From positions 1 to 12,907 of the forward strand of contig JAHHSA010000047.1 in NCBI GenBank assembly GCA_020025475.1: a stretch of 12,907 nucleotides of DNA, given 5' to 3'. The stretch is from Oscillibacter sp. Its GTDB lineage: Bacteria; Bacillota; Clostridia; Oscillospirales; Oscillospiraceae. The position numbers and the translations under genes were made by a program. Below are positions 6,611 to 12,907 of this stretch, piece by piece (positions within the stretch are counted from its first letter, which is position 1; every line of letters begins with the position of its first letter). The notes beneath the pieces were generated by a model that did not search any database, was not told where the DNA came from, and saw only the letters and a program-made list of their open reading frames with translations.

Positions 6611-7274
6611 AGATGAGGCTGGATTGCTTAGCAGCATCAAGCGAGGCTTGGAGATGGATGGATATCTGGTGGATGCAGCGGTGAATGGGGAGCAGGCTTT
6701 GTATCTTGCAGGCGCAGAGATGTATGATCTCGTGATCCTGGACCTGAACCTGCCAGACCTGTTTGGATTGGATGTACTGAAGGAACTGACTGCTATGGAC
6801 GAGAATATCAAAGTCCTGATTCTTACGGCACACTCAGAACTGGAAATGAAGATTCGGGGCCTGGACCTGGGGGCCAGCGATTATATGGTCAAGCCCTTCC
6901 ACTTTGAAGAGCTGGAGGCGCGGATTCGAATGCTGCTGCGCAGGAGCTTTGTTGTGGAGAAGCCTGTCCTGAGCTTTGGGCCCATGCGCTTCGACACGGT
7001 CAAGCGCTCTCTGACCATCAACGGGGAACCGGTGGCGCTTACCAAAAAGGAGACGGCTATTTTGGAGTATTTTCTGCTGAATCAGGAGAAGCTGGTCACG
7101 GCAGAGGAGCTGATGGCACACGCCTGGGATTCCGAAGCGGATGAATTCAGCAATTCTGTCCGGGTCCATTTGACGGTGCTGCGCAGAAAAATCAAGGCAG
7201 TGCTGGGGTATAACCCTATTTGCAATAAAGTTGGGGAAGGGTACTATTTGAAGGAAAACACCGTGGAGCAGTGA
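6591..7274 (+). CDS. OmpR-family response regulator
   Basis: The product has 227 residues, the usual length. The receiver domain (1-118) has the acidic pair Glu7/Asp8, the phosphoacceptor Asp51 in LVILDLNLPD, Thr79 and Lys101 in MVKPF. The C-terminal winged-helix DNA-binding domain (about 125-223) shows LTKKETAILEYFLLN, the recognition-helix region SVRVHLTVLRRKI and the terminal hairpin VGEGYYL. It is translated from a strong site inside the kinase gene, so the two products should be made in step. The nearest downstream gene is convergent (C39-like peptidase), so the target genes are not obvious from context. Confidence 0.95.
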   Translation: MRLLIVEDEAGLLSSIKRGLEMDGYLVDAAVNGEQALYLAGAEMYDLVILDLNLPDLFGLDVLKELTAMDENIKVLILTAHSELEMKIRGLDLGASDYMVKPFHFEELEARIRMLLRRSFVVEKPVLSFGPMRFDTVKRSLTINGEPVALTKKETAILEYFLLNQEKLVTAEELMAHAWDSEADEFSNSVRVHLTVLRRKIKAVLGYNPICNKVGEGYYLKENTVEQ

Positions 7275-7307
7275 TACCCGCCACCGGATGCAGGGGGCAG
7301 GTATCAC
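7271..7307. repeat. Inverted repeat spanning two convergent stop codons
   Basis: GTGATACC (7271-7278) pairs with GGTATCAC (7300-7307), extended after one mismatch by GCC/GGC. The TGA stop of the regulator gene and the TGA stop of the opposing peptidase gene sit at equivalent positions in the two arms. No T-run follows on either strand, so it is not a standard terminator. It may still stabilise or end both transcripts. Confidence 0.5.
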
Positions 7308-8158
7308 AGAACACGGCACACCCAGAGATTTCGGATCTGGTCTTGAATCTGGTTGTACTCCCACAGCTTTTCGGAGCGTGCGCGGCTGTTGGGATCATTC
7401 ACTTTCAGCTTTCCGTCTTCGTATCCAGTCAGCACAATGAAATGGCCTGTGGTGGTAAAATCGCCGGGGCCCATGATGCAGATGATGGGATTGCCCACTT
7501 CCAGATTTCGGATGATGCGATTTTCATCCAACGGAATCTCCGTCACATCCAGGCCAAGCTTTGGCCCTCCCTCTGAGATCAGAGTCCAGGCACTCCCGTT
7601 TCCGCGGACGCTGTAGCCGTTGTCTTTACTGAATTCCGCAATGTATTGGGGGTTGTAGGCCGGATCATCCAGCAGGTACATGCAAACCATGGACAGGCAG
7701 GTGGGGCCGCAGCCGGTCAAGCCCAGCAGTCCGCCGGAATATTCAGAGTATCCCCAACGCTCGTCCCATTGGAAGAGCAGCGGCACGGAGCTGGAATGCT
7801 GATACTCAGACAAATCGATCTCCGGATGGGAATCCCTGTTCAGGGGGTAATTCAGTACAAAGGGCTCTGTTTCTGGATTCTTTTCAGCCAGTTCAATCAA
7901 TTCTTCCGGCCATTCCCGGATGGACAGATCGTTGGTTTCCGCAAAGGCAGCCAGGGTCTTCTGAAATTCTGTGGAGGGACCCTCTGAGAAAATTCGGTCC
8001 CAGATGTGCTCCTGTTGGCTGTTTCGCTGGATAGCAGAGACATGGACATATGCTCCCGCAACTATGATGGAGGCGAGGCAAAGTGTCAAGATCCGTCTGC
8101 AGATGTGACGACGGCGGCGTCTGTGTCTTCTTCTGCGGTTTTCTGTGGTTTGTTCCAT
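7304..8158 (-). CDS. Membrane-anchored C39-like cysteine peptidase
   Basis: The product has 284 residues. The N-terminus is extremely basic (NRRRRHRRRRRH, residues 8-18), followed by one hydrophobic segment at about 23-42, so the enzyme is probably anchored with its domain outside. A spacer (about 45-120) precedes a papain-fold Peptidase_C39_2-like domain. That domain starts at VPLLFQWDERWG and carries the catalytic Cys150 in TGCGPTCLSMV, His239 in TTGHFIVL and Asp255 (or Asn254) in VNDPNS. The family cuts peptides, and in some cases may act on bacteriocin leaders or cell-wall peptides; the substrate here is unknown. AAAGGAGA precedes the ATG. It lies downstream of the VanS-like kinase gene on the same strand, but a terminator-like hairpin stands between them. 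There is no ABC transporter domain, so it is not a typical bacteriocin exporter. Confidence 0.88.
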   Translation of the reverse strand: MEQTTENRRRRHRRRRRHICRRILTLCLASIIVAGAYVHVSAIQRNSQQEHIWDRIFSEGPSTEFQKTLAAFAETNDLSIREWPEELIELAEKNPETEPFVLNYPLNRDSHPEIDLSEYQHSSSVPLLFQWDERWGYSEYSGGLLGLTGCGPTCLSMVCMYLLDDPAYNPQYIAEFSKDNGYSVRGNGSAWTLISEGGPKLGLDVTEIPLDENRIIRNLEVGNPIICIMGPGDFTTTGHFIVLTGYEDGKLKVNDPNSRARSEKLWEYNQIQDQIRNLWVCRVL

Positions 8159-8185
8159 AGGGATTCTCCTTTCGGATGGATGTCA

Positions 8186-8236
8186 AAAAAGCTCTTGTAT
8201 CGGATGAAATCAGCATATCCGAAACAAGAGCTTTTT
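8186..8236 (-). terminator. Terminator-like hairpin between VanS-like and peptidase genes
   Basis: A perfect 13-bp stem pairs 8186-8198 with 8224-8236. After a one-base mismatch, a second 6-bp stem pairs 8200-8205 with 8217-8222 around an 11-base loop. On the - strand the stem runs into six T residues. It lies 28 bases before the peptidase start, which leaves no room for a separate promoter. It therefore either partly terminates VanRS transcripts or acts as an attenuator of the peptidase. Confidence 0.82.
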
Positions 8237-8272
8237 GTAGTTGTTTTTCCTGTCGAAATTCTTACGATTTTC

Positions 8273-9370
8273 TTACAGTGGAAGCGCCACTTCGAATTGA
8301 ACCAGATCCTGGCTGCTTCTGGCAACGATGGTTCCGCCGTGATGCTGCACAATCTCTCTGGCAATGGCCAGTCCCAAGCCTGTCCCGCCGCTTCCGGTTC
8401 CTCGGGAACTGTCCAGTCGATAGAACTGTTCAAACACACGATCCAGCTTTTCCTGTGGAATGGTGGGGCCGGGATTGGTAAAGACAATGTGCAGATGGTC
8501 GTTTTTCCGGGCGCAGCGGATGGAGATCGTTCCGCCCGGAAAGCTGTAATTGACGGCGTTCCGCAGCAGATTATCAAAGACCCGCTGGATCTTGTCCACA
8601 TCGCAGCGCACAAACGTGTCCGGTTCGATTTCCAACTCACAGCGCAGCGCCTTCGCCATCAGCATGGGCTGAAACTCGAAGGTGAGCTGCTCCAGGAGCC
8701 GTGTGAGATTCACCTGACTGTATTCCAGGGAGATCTCCGAGAGGTTAAAGCGGGTGATCTCAAAAAATTCGTTGATCAGATCCTCTAGCCGCTCCGCTTT
8801 GTTCAGGGCAATGCCGAGGTACTTCTCCCGAAGCTCTTCGGAGATTTGCGGCTCATCCCGCAGCAGTGTCAGATAACCCAGCACAGAAGTCAGTGGCGTT
8901 TTCAGGTCATGGGCCAGATAGACCACCAGATCATTTTTCCGCTGTTCCGCCTCTTTGGCAGCGCGGGCGTTTTGCAGCGCTTTTTCCCGGACACGGTTCA
9001 GATCCTTCTCCACATAGACAAGATCTTCGGAAAGACTGATGGATTCTTCGCCGGGCACTGCCAGCTGCTCTGCTGCCCGTGCTACCTCATCCAGCTCACC
9101 CAGAATTTTGGAAATAAAGTGGTACGTGATCGGAAGCCAGCCGAAAAGCAGGACAGGGATCGCAAAGAAGGGAATATACTCTTCAATGAAATTCAACAGA
9201 CGGTAAAGCGGGTTCTCCCATTGCCAGATGACCTGATGGCAAAAGGCAATTGCCATCCAGAGCAGCAGGAATACGGCAACAGAATAGGCAAGGACCGCGG
9301 CGATGCACTGCAGTAGAATTTTGCGGGATTGCCGGATCGGGGGCGCGGCATTTTTCTTTCGATTACTCAA
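8273..9370 (-). CDS. VanS-like sensor histidine kinase
   Basis: The product has 365 residues from a TTG start that overlaps the regulator stop (ATTGAGTAA), an 8-base overlap. No other start keeps the first membrane helix. Membrane helices lie at about 18-44 and 66-88 with a short loop between. A signalling linker leads to the phosphoacceptor motif YLAHDLKTPLTSVLGYL (His154), closely like VanS proteins. The ATPase domain has the N box FDNLLRNAVNYS, the degenerate G1 box TNPGPTIP typical of VanS, FEQFYRLD and the G2 box GGTGLGLAIA. Known VanS proteins control van glycopeptide-resistance genes. None of those enzymes is encoded in this window, so this may be a relative responding to another cell-envelope signal. 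Kinase identity is certain; the resistance role is unsupported. Confidence 0.94.
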   Translation of the reverse strand: MSNRKKNAAPPIRQSRKILLQCIAAVLAYSVAVFLLLWMAIAFCHQVIWQWENPLYRLLNFIEEYIPFFAIPVLLFGWLPITYHFISKILGELDEVARAAEQLAVPGEESISLSEDLVYVEKDLNRVREKALQNARAAKEAEQRKNDLVVYLAHDLKTPLTSVLGYLTLLRDEPQISEELREKYLGIALNKAERLEDLINEFFEITRFNLSEISLEYSQVNLTRLLEQLTFEFQPMLMAKALRCELEIEPDTFVRCDVDKIQRVFDNLLRNAVNYSFPGGTISIRCARKNDHLHIVFTNPGPTIPQEKLDRVFEQFYRLDSSRGTGSGGTGLGLAIAREIVQHHGGTIVARSSQDLVQFEVALPL

Positions 9371-10061
9371 TGGTATAACCCACCCCCCATACCGTCTTTA
9401 CAAACTTCGGTTTTCGTGGTGGCTCGTGAAGCTTTTCCCGCAATCTGCCGATATGAGCCATGACGGTGTTATTGTTATCCAGAAATTTCTCACCCCATAC
9501 GGCTTCAAACAGCTCTTCTGAGGAAACAACGCTGCCCTGGTGCTCACACAGGTAGTAAAGGATAGAAAATTCAATTGGAGTCAAGGAAATCTCCTTGCCA
9601 TATAGGACGCACCTGTGGGACACTTTGTTGATGACCAATCCACGGATGTCATATTCTGTTACAGGGCCGTTTTGCTGGACAGAGACACTGTTGTAGCGCA
9701 TATACCGGCGGAGCTGGGTCTTCACCCGTGCGATGACTTCCAGTGGATTAAAGGGCTTTGTAATATAGTCATCCGCGCCGATGGTCAGCCCCATGATCTT
9801 GTCCGTATCCTCCACCTTGGCGGTCAGCATGATGATGGGGTAAAAGTAGCGTTCCCGAATCTTTCTGCAAATCTGGAGGCCGTCTATATCCGGAAGCATC
9901 ACATCCAGAAGGGCCAGATCAATTTTCTCTGTTGCCACGCAGCGCAGAGCGTCAGTTCCGTTGTAAAACTTGTGAACGGTATATCCGTCATTGGAGAGGT
10001 AGACTTCCAGGAGATCTGCGATCTCACGTTCATCGTCTACAATCAAGATGCTCTCGTTCAT
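9363..10061 (-). CDS. VanR-like OmpR-family response regulator
   Basis: The product has 232 residues. The receiver domain begins MNESILIVDDEREIADL and has Asp9/Asp10, the phosphoacceptor Asp53 in ALLDVMLPD, Thr80 in IIMLTAK and Lys102 in DDYITKPF. The winged-helix domain includes LTPIEFSILYYLCEH, VVSSEELFEAVWGE and the end motif KTVWGVGYTIE, all strongly reminiscent of VanR. The frame extends upstream to 10310, but conservation begins at ATG 10061, which has AAAGGTG upstream (10074-10080). The gene overlaps the VanS-like kinase gene. A possible promoter and a long palindrome lie just upstream, which suggests autoregulation. Confidence 0.94.
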   Translation of the reverse strand: MNESILIVDDEREIADLLEVYLSNDGYTVHKFYNGTDALRCVATEKIDLALLDVMLPDIDGLQICRKIRERYFYPIIMLTAKVEDTDKIMGLTIGADDYITKPFNPLEVIARVKTQLRRYMRYNSVSVQQNGPVTEYDIRGLVINKVSHRCVLYGKEISLTPIEFSILYYLCEHQGSVVSSEELFEAVWGEKFLDNNNTVMAHIGRLREKLHEPPRKPKFVKTVWGVGYTIE

Positions 10062-10087
10062 TTTCGTATTCACACCTTTGTAACTGT

Positions 10088-10122
10088 AGAGTCTGGGGGA
10101 GGACTCTGATTCCTCCCCCAGA
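10088..10122 (-). promoter_or_regulatory. Palindrome and alternative hairpin in the vanR-like leader
   Basis: A perfect 12-bp inverted repeat pairs 10092-10103 with 10111-10122 (TCTGGGGGAGGA and its complement, 7-base loop). A second repeat, 10088-10093 with 10102-10107 (AGAGTC/GACTCT), shares bases with it, so only one can form. There is no T-run, so it is not a standard terminator. It sits just downstream of the probable -10 and could be an operator or a leader switch. Confidence 0.5.
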
Positions 10123-10124
10123 TC

Positions 10125-10153
10125 ATTGTAGGTTTTCCAGGTCAAGAAAGCAA
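10125..10153 (-). promoter_or_regulatory. Possible promoter of the vanRS-like operon
   Basis: On the - strand TTGCTT (10153-10148) and TACAAT (10130-10125) are 17 bases apart. The -10 matches five of six consensus bases and the -35 only three. Transcription would begin around 10118, within the palindrome described next to it. Confidence 0.4.
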
Positions 10154-10201
10154 GTGGTATCGGTATCTGCGCCGCTGTGTGACCGGCAGAGGAGAGACGA
10201 T

Positions 10202-10312
10202 TTAATCGATGCTGTTCAGATAGTCTGCCAGCACATAGACTTCCCGCAGACCATCCTTGAGTTCCTCGCCGGGTTCCAAATCCGGCCCAGTGGGAAAGAG
10301 ACGGTTCCATAT
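10202..10312 (-). pseudogene. Possible gene remnant or unannotated small ORF
   Basis: On the - strand a 36-codon open stretch ends in TAA at 10202-10204 and reads like a genuine protein C-terminus (for example GEELKDGLREVYVLADYL). It is cut off upstream by an in-frame TGA at 10313-10315. The only start inside is a TTG at 10279, which would give 25 residues and has no clear ribosome site. I do not recognise a family. It could be the tail of a decayed gene or a small expressed protein. Confidence 0.3.
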
Positions 10313-10324
10313 TCAGTCAAAAGA

Positions 10325-10333
10325 TGGTATGAT
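10325..10333 (+). promoter_or_regulatory. Possible extended -10 promoter of the Smr gene
   Basis: TGgTATGAT is an extended -10 element, much like the one at 2955. The -35 region is weak. It lies 35 bases before the Smr start, with no other gene between on this strand. Confidence 0.45.
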
Positions 10334-10367
10334 CAAAGAAAATCAATCGAATGGGGGCGGCAATGTT

Positions 10368-10619
10368 ATGCGATTACAGAGTGGAATACAGGAGTTGGAT
10401 CTCCACGGAATGACCTGTTATCAGGCAAGGATTGTGATCGATGCTGCCCTGCGCCGTGCCGGAGGCAGTGTGTACCGCATCGAGCTGATCCACGGCTACC
10501 GCGGCGGGACAGAGCTCAAGACCATGATCCGCCGGGAGTACAGCAGGCATCCCAAGGTCAAACGGCTGGAAATGGGTCTGAACCCCGGCACCACCGATTT
10601 GGTCCTGCGGGAATATTAA
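10368..10619 (+). CDS. Stand-alone Smr (small MutS-related) domain protein
   Basis: The product has 83 residues and is almost nothing but an Smr domain. The first signature LDLHGMTCYQA is at 10-20 and the second, HGYRGGTELK, is at 42-51, in place of the more common HGxGxGxLR. Smr domains bind nucleic acid and many nick DNA or RNA. Stand-alone forms are common in Firmicutes and mostly uncharacterised, and a role in RNA or ribosome-rescue processing is known for some larger Smr proteins. The ATG at 10368 has a G-rich ribosome-like stretch (10353-10360). An in-frame ATG at 10329 lies within the -10 element and is rejected. The gene is monocistronic, divergent from vanR-like and convergent with the transporter. 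Confidence 0.88.
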   Translation: MRLQSGIQELDLHGMTCYQARIVIDAALRRAGGSVYRIELIHGYRGGTELKTMIRREYSRHPKVKRLEMGLNPGTTDLVLREY

Positions 10620-10673
10620 GAGAGACGCTTGGGCCATCTGGTGCTGTCCATAGAACCAATGATACAGCGTGAA

Positions 10674-10712
10674 AAATGGGGACCGTGTTCATTCTGAACA
10701 CGGTCCCCATTT
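10674..10712 (-). terminator. Bidirectional terminator between Smr and MMPL genes
   Basis: A perfect 17-bp stem pairs 10674-10690 with 10696-10712 (core GGGGACCGTGTTC) around a 5-base loop. The - strand side runs into five T residues, so it serves the MMPL gene best, ending it 12 bases past its stop. The + side has only three T residues but can still help end the Smr transcript. Confidence 0.9.
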
Positions 10713-10724
10713 GAGGAAAGGAAC

Positions 10725-12842
10725 TCATTTGGCCGTCATGGAAGGCTTTGGGAGGCGGCGCTGTTTCGGGGGAGCGGCGGTTCTCCAGTGGAGACTGGTC
10801 TTCTGGAAAAGCGGCTCGCAGACACACAGAATCGGGGGCATGATGAACATGCTGACCACTGCGGAAATCAGGGCACCTCTGGCCAACATCATGCAGATGG
10901 AACTGATGATTTCAATTTCGGAGATGGTTCCCACGCCCATGGTAGCGCAGAACAGGACCAGAGAGCTGGTGACAATGGAGGGATCAGAGGCGGTGGCGGC
11001 AATGTGGATTGCCTCCTTGCGGTCCCGACCGGCCTGCAGCTCCTCCCGGAAGCGGGTAGCCATCAAAATGGCGTAGTCCACGGTTGCGCCCAGCTGGACA
11101 CAGCCAATCACGGTGGGCGAGACAAAGGGAATGACCGTGCCGGAAAAATAGGGGATTCCCTGGTTGATAAAGATCGCTAACTCAATGGCGGCTACCAGAA
11201 TGATGGGCATGGAGAGTGATTTGAATACAAAGGCAATAATCAGCAAAATGGCCGCAATGGAGATGTAGTTGGTGACCTTAAAGTCTACGGCGGAGGTATC
11301 GATCAGATCATCTGTCAGGGCGGCTTCACCGGTAATCAGCCCGTTTGGATCATATTTCTGCACAATGGCTTTCAGTGCGTTCAACTGATCGGAGACCGCT
11401 GTAGTGGCTGTGGAATATTCAGAATTGATCATCATGATCTGCCAGCCGTCCTGCTTAAGCATCTCCCGCAGCTCGTCAGGAATGAAGAAATCGGGAATAC
11501 CAGTGCCCAGCATAGCATGATAAGAAAGCACAGAGTTGATGCCGTCAATGCTGTTCACGTCGTTTTCCAGCTCAAACATCTGCTGGCTGGAGAGATCGTC
11601 CCGCAGCAACACGAAGTGTGTGGAGGCCATATTGTAGTCGTCTTTCAACTTGTTGTTGGCGACGATGGAAGCCATGTCCTGGGGCAGGGCTTCATCCAGC
11701 TTGTAGTACACGTCGGTGTGGTTCTGTGCGTAGAAAGCAGGCAGGAACAGCAGCAGGAACAGAGCCACAAAGCAACGGCGATGCTTCACGATCCAGGTGT
11801 TCAGCTTCTCAAAATTTGGAATCAGGGTTTTGTGCTTCTTCTTTTCGATCCTCTCATCAAAGATCAACAGGAAAGCGGGCAGAATCAGTACCACGGTGGC
11901 CACGCCCAGCACCACGCCTTTAGCCATGACAATACCGATATCCCGCCCCAACGTCAGCTGCATAAAGCACAGCGCCAAAAAGCCGGCGATGGTGGTCAGA
12001 CTGGAGCCGGAGAGGGAGGTAAAGGCCGCCACAATGGCTTCTGCCATGGCGTCCTTCGGATCGTCGTGGCGCTGTCGTTCCTCCCGGTACCGATGGTATA
12101 GGAAGATGGAGTAGTCCATGGTGACGCCCAATTGCAGTACGGCCGCAATGGCTTGGGTAATATACGAAATCTCCCCCAGGAAGATGTTGCTGCCAAAGTT
12201 ATAGACGATGGCAATGCCAATGCTGAAGAGGAAGACGAATGGAAGCAGAAAGGACTCCATAGTCAGGGACATGGCTACCAGAGCCAGAACCACGGCCAGA
12301 CTCACGTAGACAGGCAGCTCCCGGTCAACCAGATCCTTGGTGTCCTTGATCACCACAGAAAAGCCTGCCAGAAAGCACTTCTCGTTGCAGAGTGCGCGCA
12401 CGTCGTGAATAGCCTGCATGGTCTCCTCTGCGGCACCGGCTTTCTCATACTGAATGATCATCATGGTGGATTGGCCCGCGTAGAACATATCCCTCAGCTC
12501 CGGGGGAATGAAGTCTATTGGAATTTGAATGCCTACAGCGTTGCTGATCCAGACGGCATTGGAGACGCCGGGGACATTCTTGATGCTGTTGATCAGATCA
12601 TTGGTGTAGGCAGCCGGCATACCGTCCACAATCAGCATACTGGTTGCAGCGTCATGGAAAGGATCTTCCAACAGCCGCTCGCCCTGCACGGAGGCCAGGT
12701 CCTCCGGGAGGTAGGAAAGAATATCGTAGTTGACCCTGGTGCAAATGTAGCCCAGAGCGGAGGGAATCAGCAGGAGAATGGCGATCCAGGCCACCAACTT
12801 TGGCTTGCGGGTCAGGCTGTGGGCAATTTTATTGAGCATCAT
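10725..12842 (-). CDS. MMPL/RND-family transporter
   Basis: The product has 705 residues with the standard two-half layout. Membrane helix 1 (about 17-35) is followed by an outer domain (36-175) and helices 2-6 (about 177-330). Helix 7 (about 357-375) is followed by a second outer domain (376-522) and helices 8-12 (about 524-680). Both GxxxDY signatures used for proton-driven transport are present: GVTMDY (239-244, then SIFLYHRYREE) and GATVDY (585-590, then AILMATRFREE). The two outer domains share a repeat, IPIDFIPPELRDMF (107-120) and IPDFFIPDELREML (449-462), showing internal duplication. The family exports lipids, siderophores or hydrophobic drugs; the substrate is unknown. Start codons ATGATG follow a GGAGG site at 12849-12853. 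The end of an upstream gene lies 15 bases away, so the two are probably in one operon. Confidence 0.95.
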   Translation of the reverse strand: MMLNKIAHSLTRKPKLVAWIAILLLIPSALGYICTRVNYDILSYLPEDLASVQGERLLEDPFHDAATSMLIVDGMPAAYTNDLINSIKNVPGVSNAVWISNAVGIQIPIDFIPPELRDMFYAGQSTMMIIQYEKAGAAEETMQAIHDVRALCNEKCFLAGFSVVIKDTKDLVDRELPVYVSLAVVLALVAMSLTMESFLLPFVFLFSIGIAIVYNFGSNIFLGEISYITQAIAAVLQLGVTMDYSIFLYHRYREERQRHDDPKDAMAEAIVAAFTSLSGSSLTTIAGFLALCFMQLTLGRDIGIVMAKGVVLGVATVVLILPAFLLIFDERIEKKKHKTLIPNFEKLNTWIVKHRRCFVALFLLLFLPAFYAQNHTDVYYKLDEALPQDMASIVANNKLKDDYNMASTHFVLLRDDLSSQQMFELENDVNSIDGINSVLSYHAMLGTGIPDFFIPDELREMLKQDGWQIMMINSEYSTATTAVSDQLNALKAIVQKYDPNGLITGEAALTDDLIDTSAVDFKVTNYISIAAILLIIAFVFKSLSMPIILVAAIELAIFINQGIPYFSGTVIPFVSPTVIGCVQLGATVDYAILMATRFREELQAGRDRKEAIHIAATASDPSIVTSSLVLFCATMGVGTISEIEIISSICMMLARGALISAVVSMFIMPPILCVCEPLFQKTSLHWRTAAPPKQRRLPKPSMTAK

Positions 12843-12857
12843 TGATTGCCTCCTGCC

Positions 12858-12906
12858 TTAATGGAAAAATCCAGTCAGTGTGGACCAGAAGTCCTTGAAC
12901 ATTTTG
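12858..12906 (-). CDS. 3' end of an upstream gene (partial)
   Basis: The frame is open to the right edge and ends in TAA at 12858-12860. Visible C-terminal residues are KMFKDFWSTLTGFFH, an amphipathic, aromatic-rich tail. It lies 15 bases before the MMPL start on the same strand, as expected for an operon partner such as a regulator or accessory membrane protein. Too little is present to name it, and a very short ORF starting at the internal ATG cannot be excluded. Confidence 0.5.
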   Translation of the reverse strand, partial: KMFKDFWSTLTGFFH

Positions 12907-12907
12907 G

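Noticed and set aside
7304..8158. Bacteriocin-processing exporter
   Set aside because: The C39-like domain is not fused to ABC transporter parts and no double-glycine leader peptide gene was found nearby.
8273..10061. Glycopeptide resistance locus
   Set aside because: Only VanR/VanS-like regulators are present. No ligase, VanX, VanY, VanT or VanH gene is in the window, so resistance is not supported.
10062..10310. 83-residue N-terminal extension of the VanR-like regulator
   Set aside because: The conserved receiver domain starts at 10061 with its own ribosome site. The extension covers the probable promoter and palindrome.
10257..10367. 37-residue N-terminal extension of the Smr protein
   Set aside because: It would begin upstream of the likely promoter and has no conserved content. 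ATG 10368 gives a complete Smr domain.
11517..12845. Two long + strand frames opposite the MMPL gene
   Set aside because: They are His/Gln/Gly-rich reverse readings of hydrophobic coding sequence. The - strand MMPL protein has full family signatures.

Overview
The window looks like chromosomal DNA of an anaerobic, probably gut-dwelling member of the Clostridia (Oscillospiraceae-type Firmicutes). This rests on AGGAGG-type ribosome sites, GTG/TTG starts, moderately GC-rich codon use, a butyryl-CoA-dehydrogenase-like flavoprotein, a flavodiiron protein and a VanR/VanS-type regulatory pair. The genus is inference. I see no rRNA, tRNA, CRISPR array or insertion sequence.

Left part (1-2700, + strand). 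A 5'-truncated gene encodes an unusual fusion: the acyl-CoA dehydrogenase C-terminal half, an ETF-alpha FAD domain without the usual first ETF domain, and a rubredoxin domain. Twenty-six bases later comes a complete flavodiiron protein (rubredoxin:O2 or NO reductase type), and then a strong terminator. Together they suggest a short electron path from an acyl-CoA or ETF flavin through the fused rubredoxin to a di-iron O2/NO reductase. This is the most interesting system in the window.

Middle-left (2700-5460). After about 350 bases without a recognisable gene, a compact + strand cluster encodes a YwaF/TMEM164-type membrane protein, a two-helix membrane protein with a TPR-like tail, and a small membrane-anchored protein. 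A roughly 200-base tract with competing hairpins follows, ending in a strong terminator.

Centre (5356-10160). Two two-component systems point at each other. On the + strand, a sensor kinase and an OmpR-type regulator overlap by 20 bases. On the - strand, a VanR-like regulator and a VanS-like kinase overlap by 8 bases. Downstream of VanS, behind a terminator-like hairpin, is a membrane-anchored C39-like cysteine peptidase. No D-Ala-D-Lac or D-Ala-D-Ser ligase, VanX, VanY or VanT is present here, so resistance should not be inferred from the VanRS resemblance.

Right part (10160-12907). A short possible gene remnant (- strand) is followed by a stand-alone Smr-domain gene (+). A 17-bp-stem terminator separates this from a convergent MMPL/RND-type transporter (-). 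The last few codons of the gene preceding the transporter lie at the right edge.
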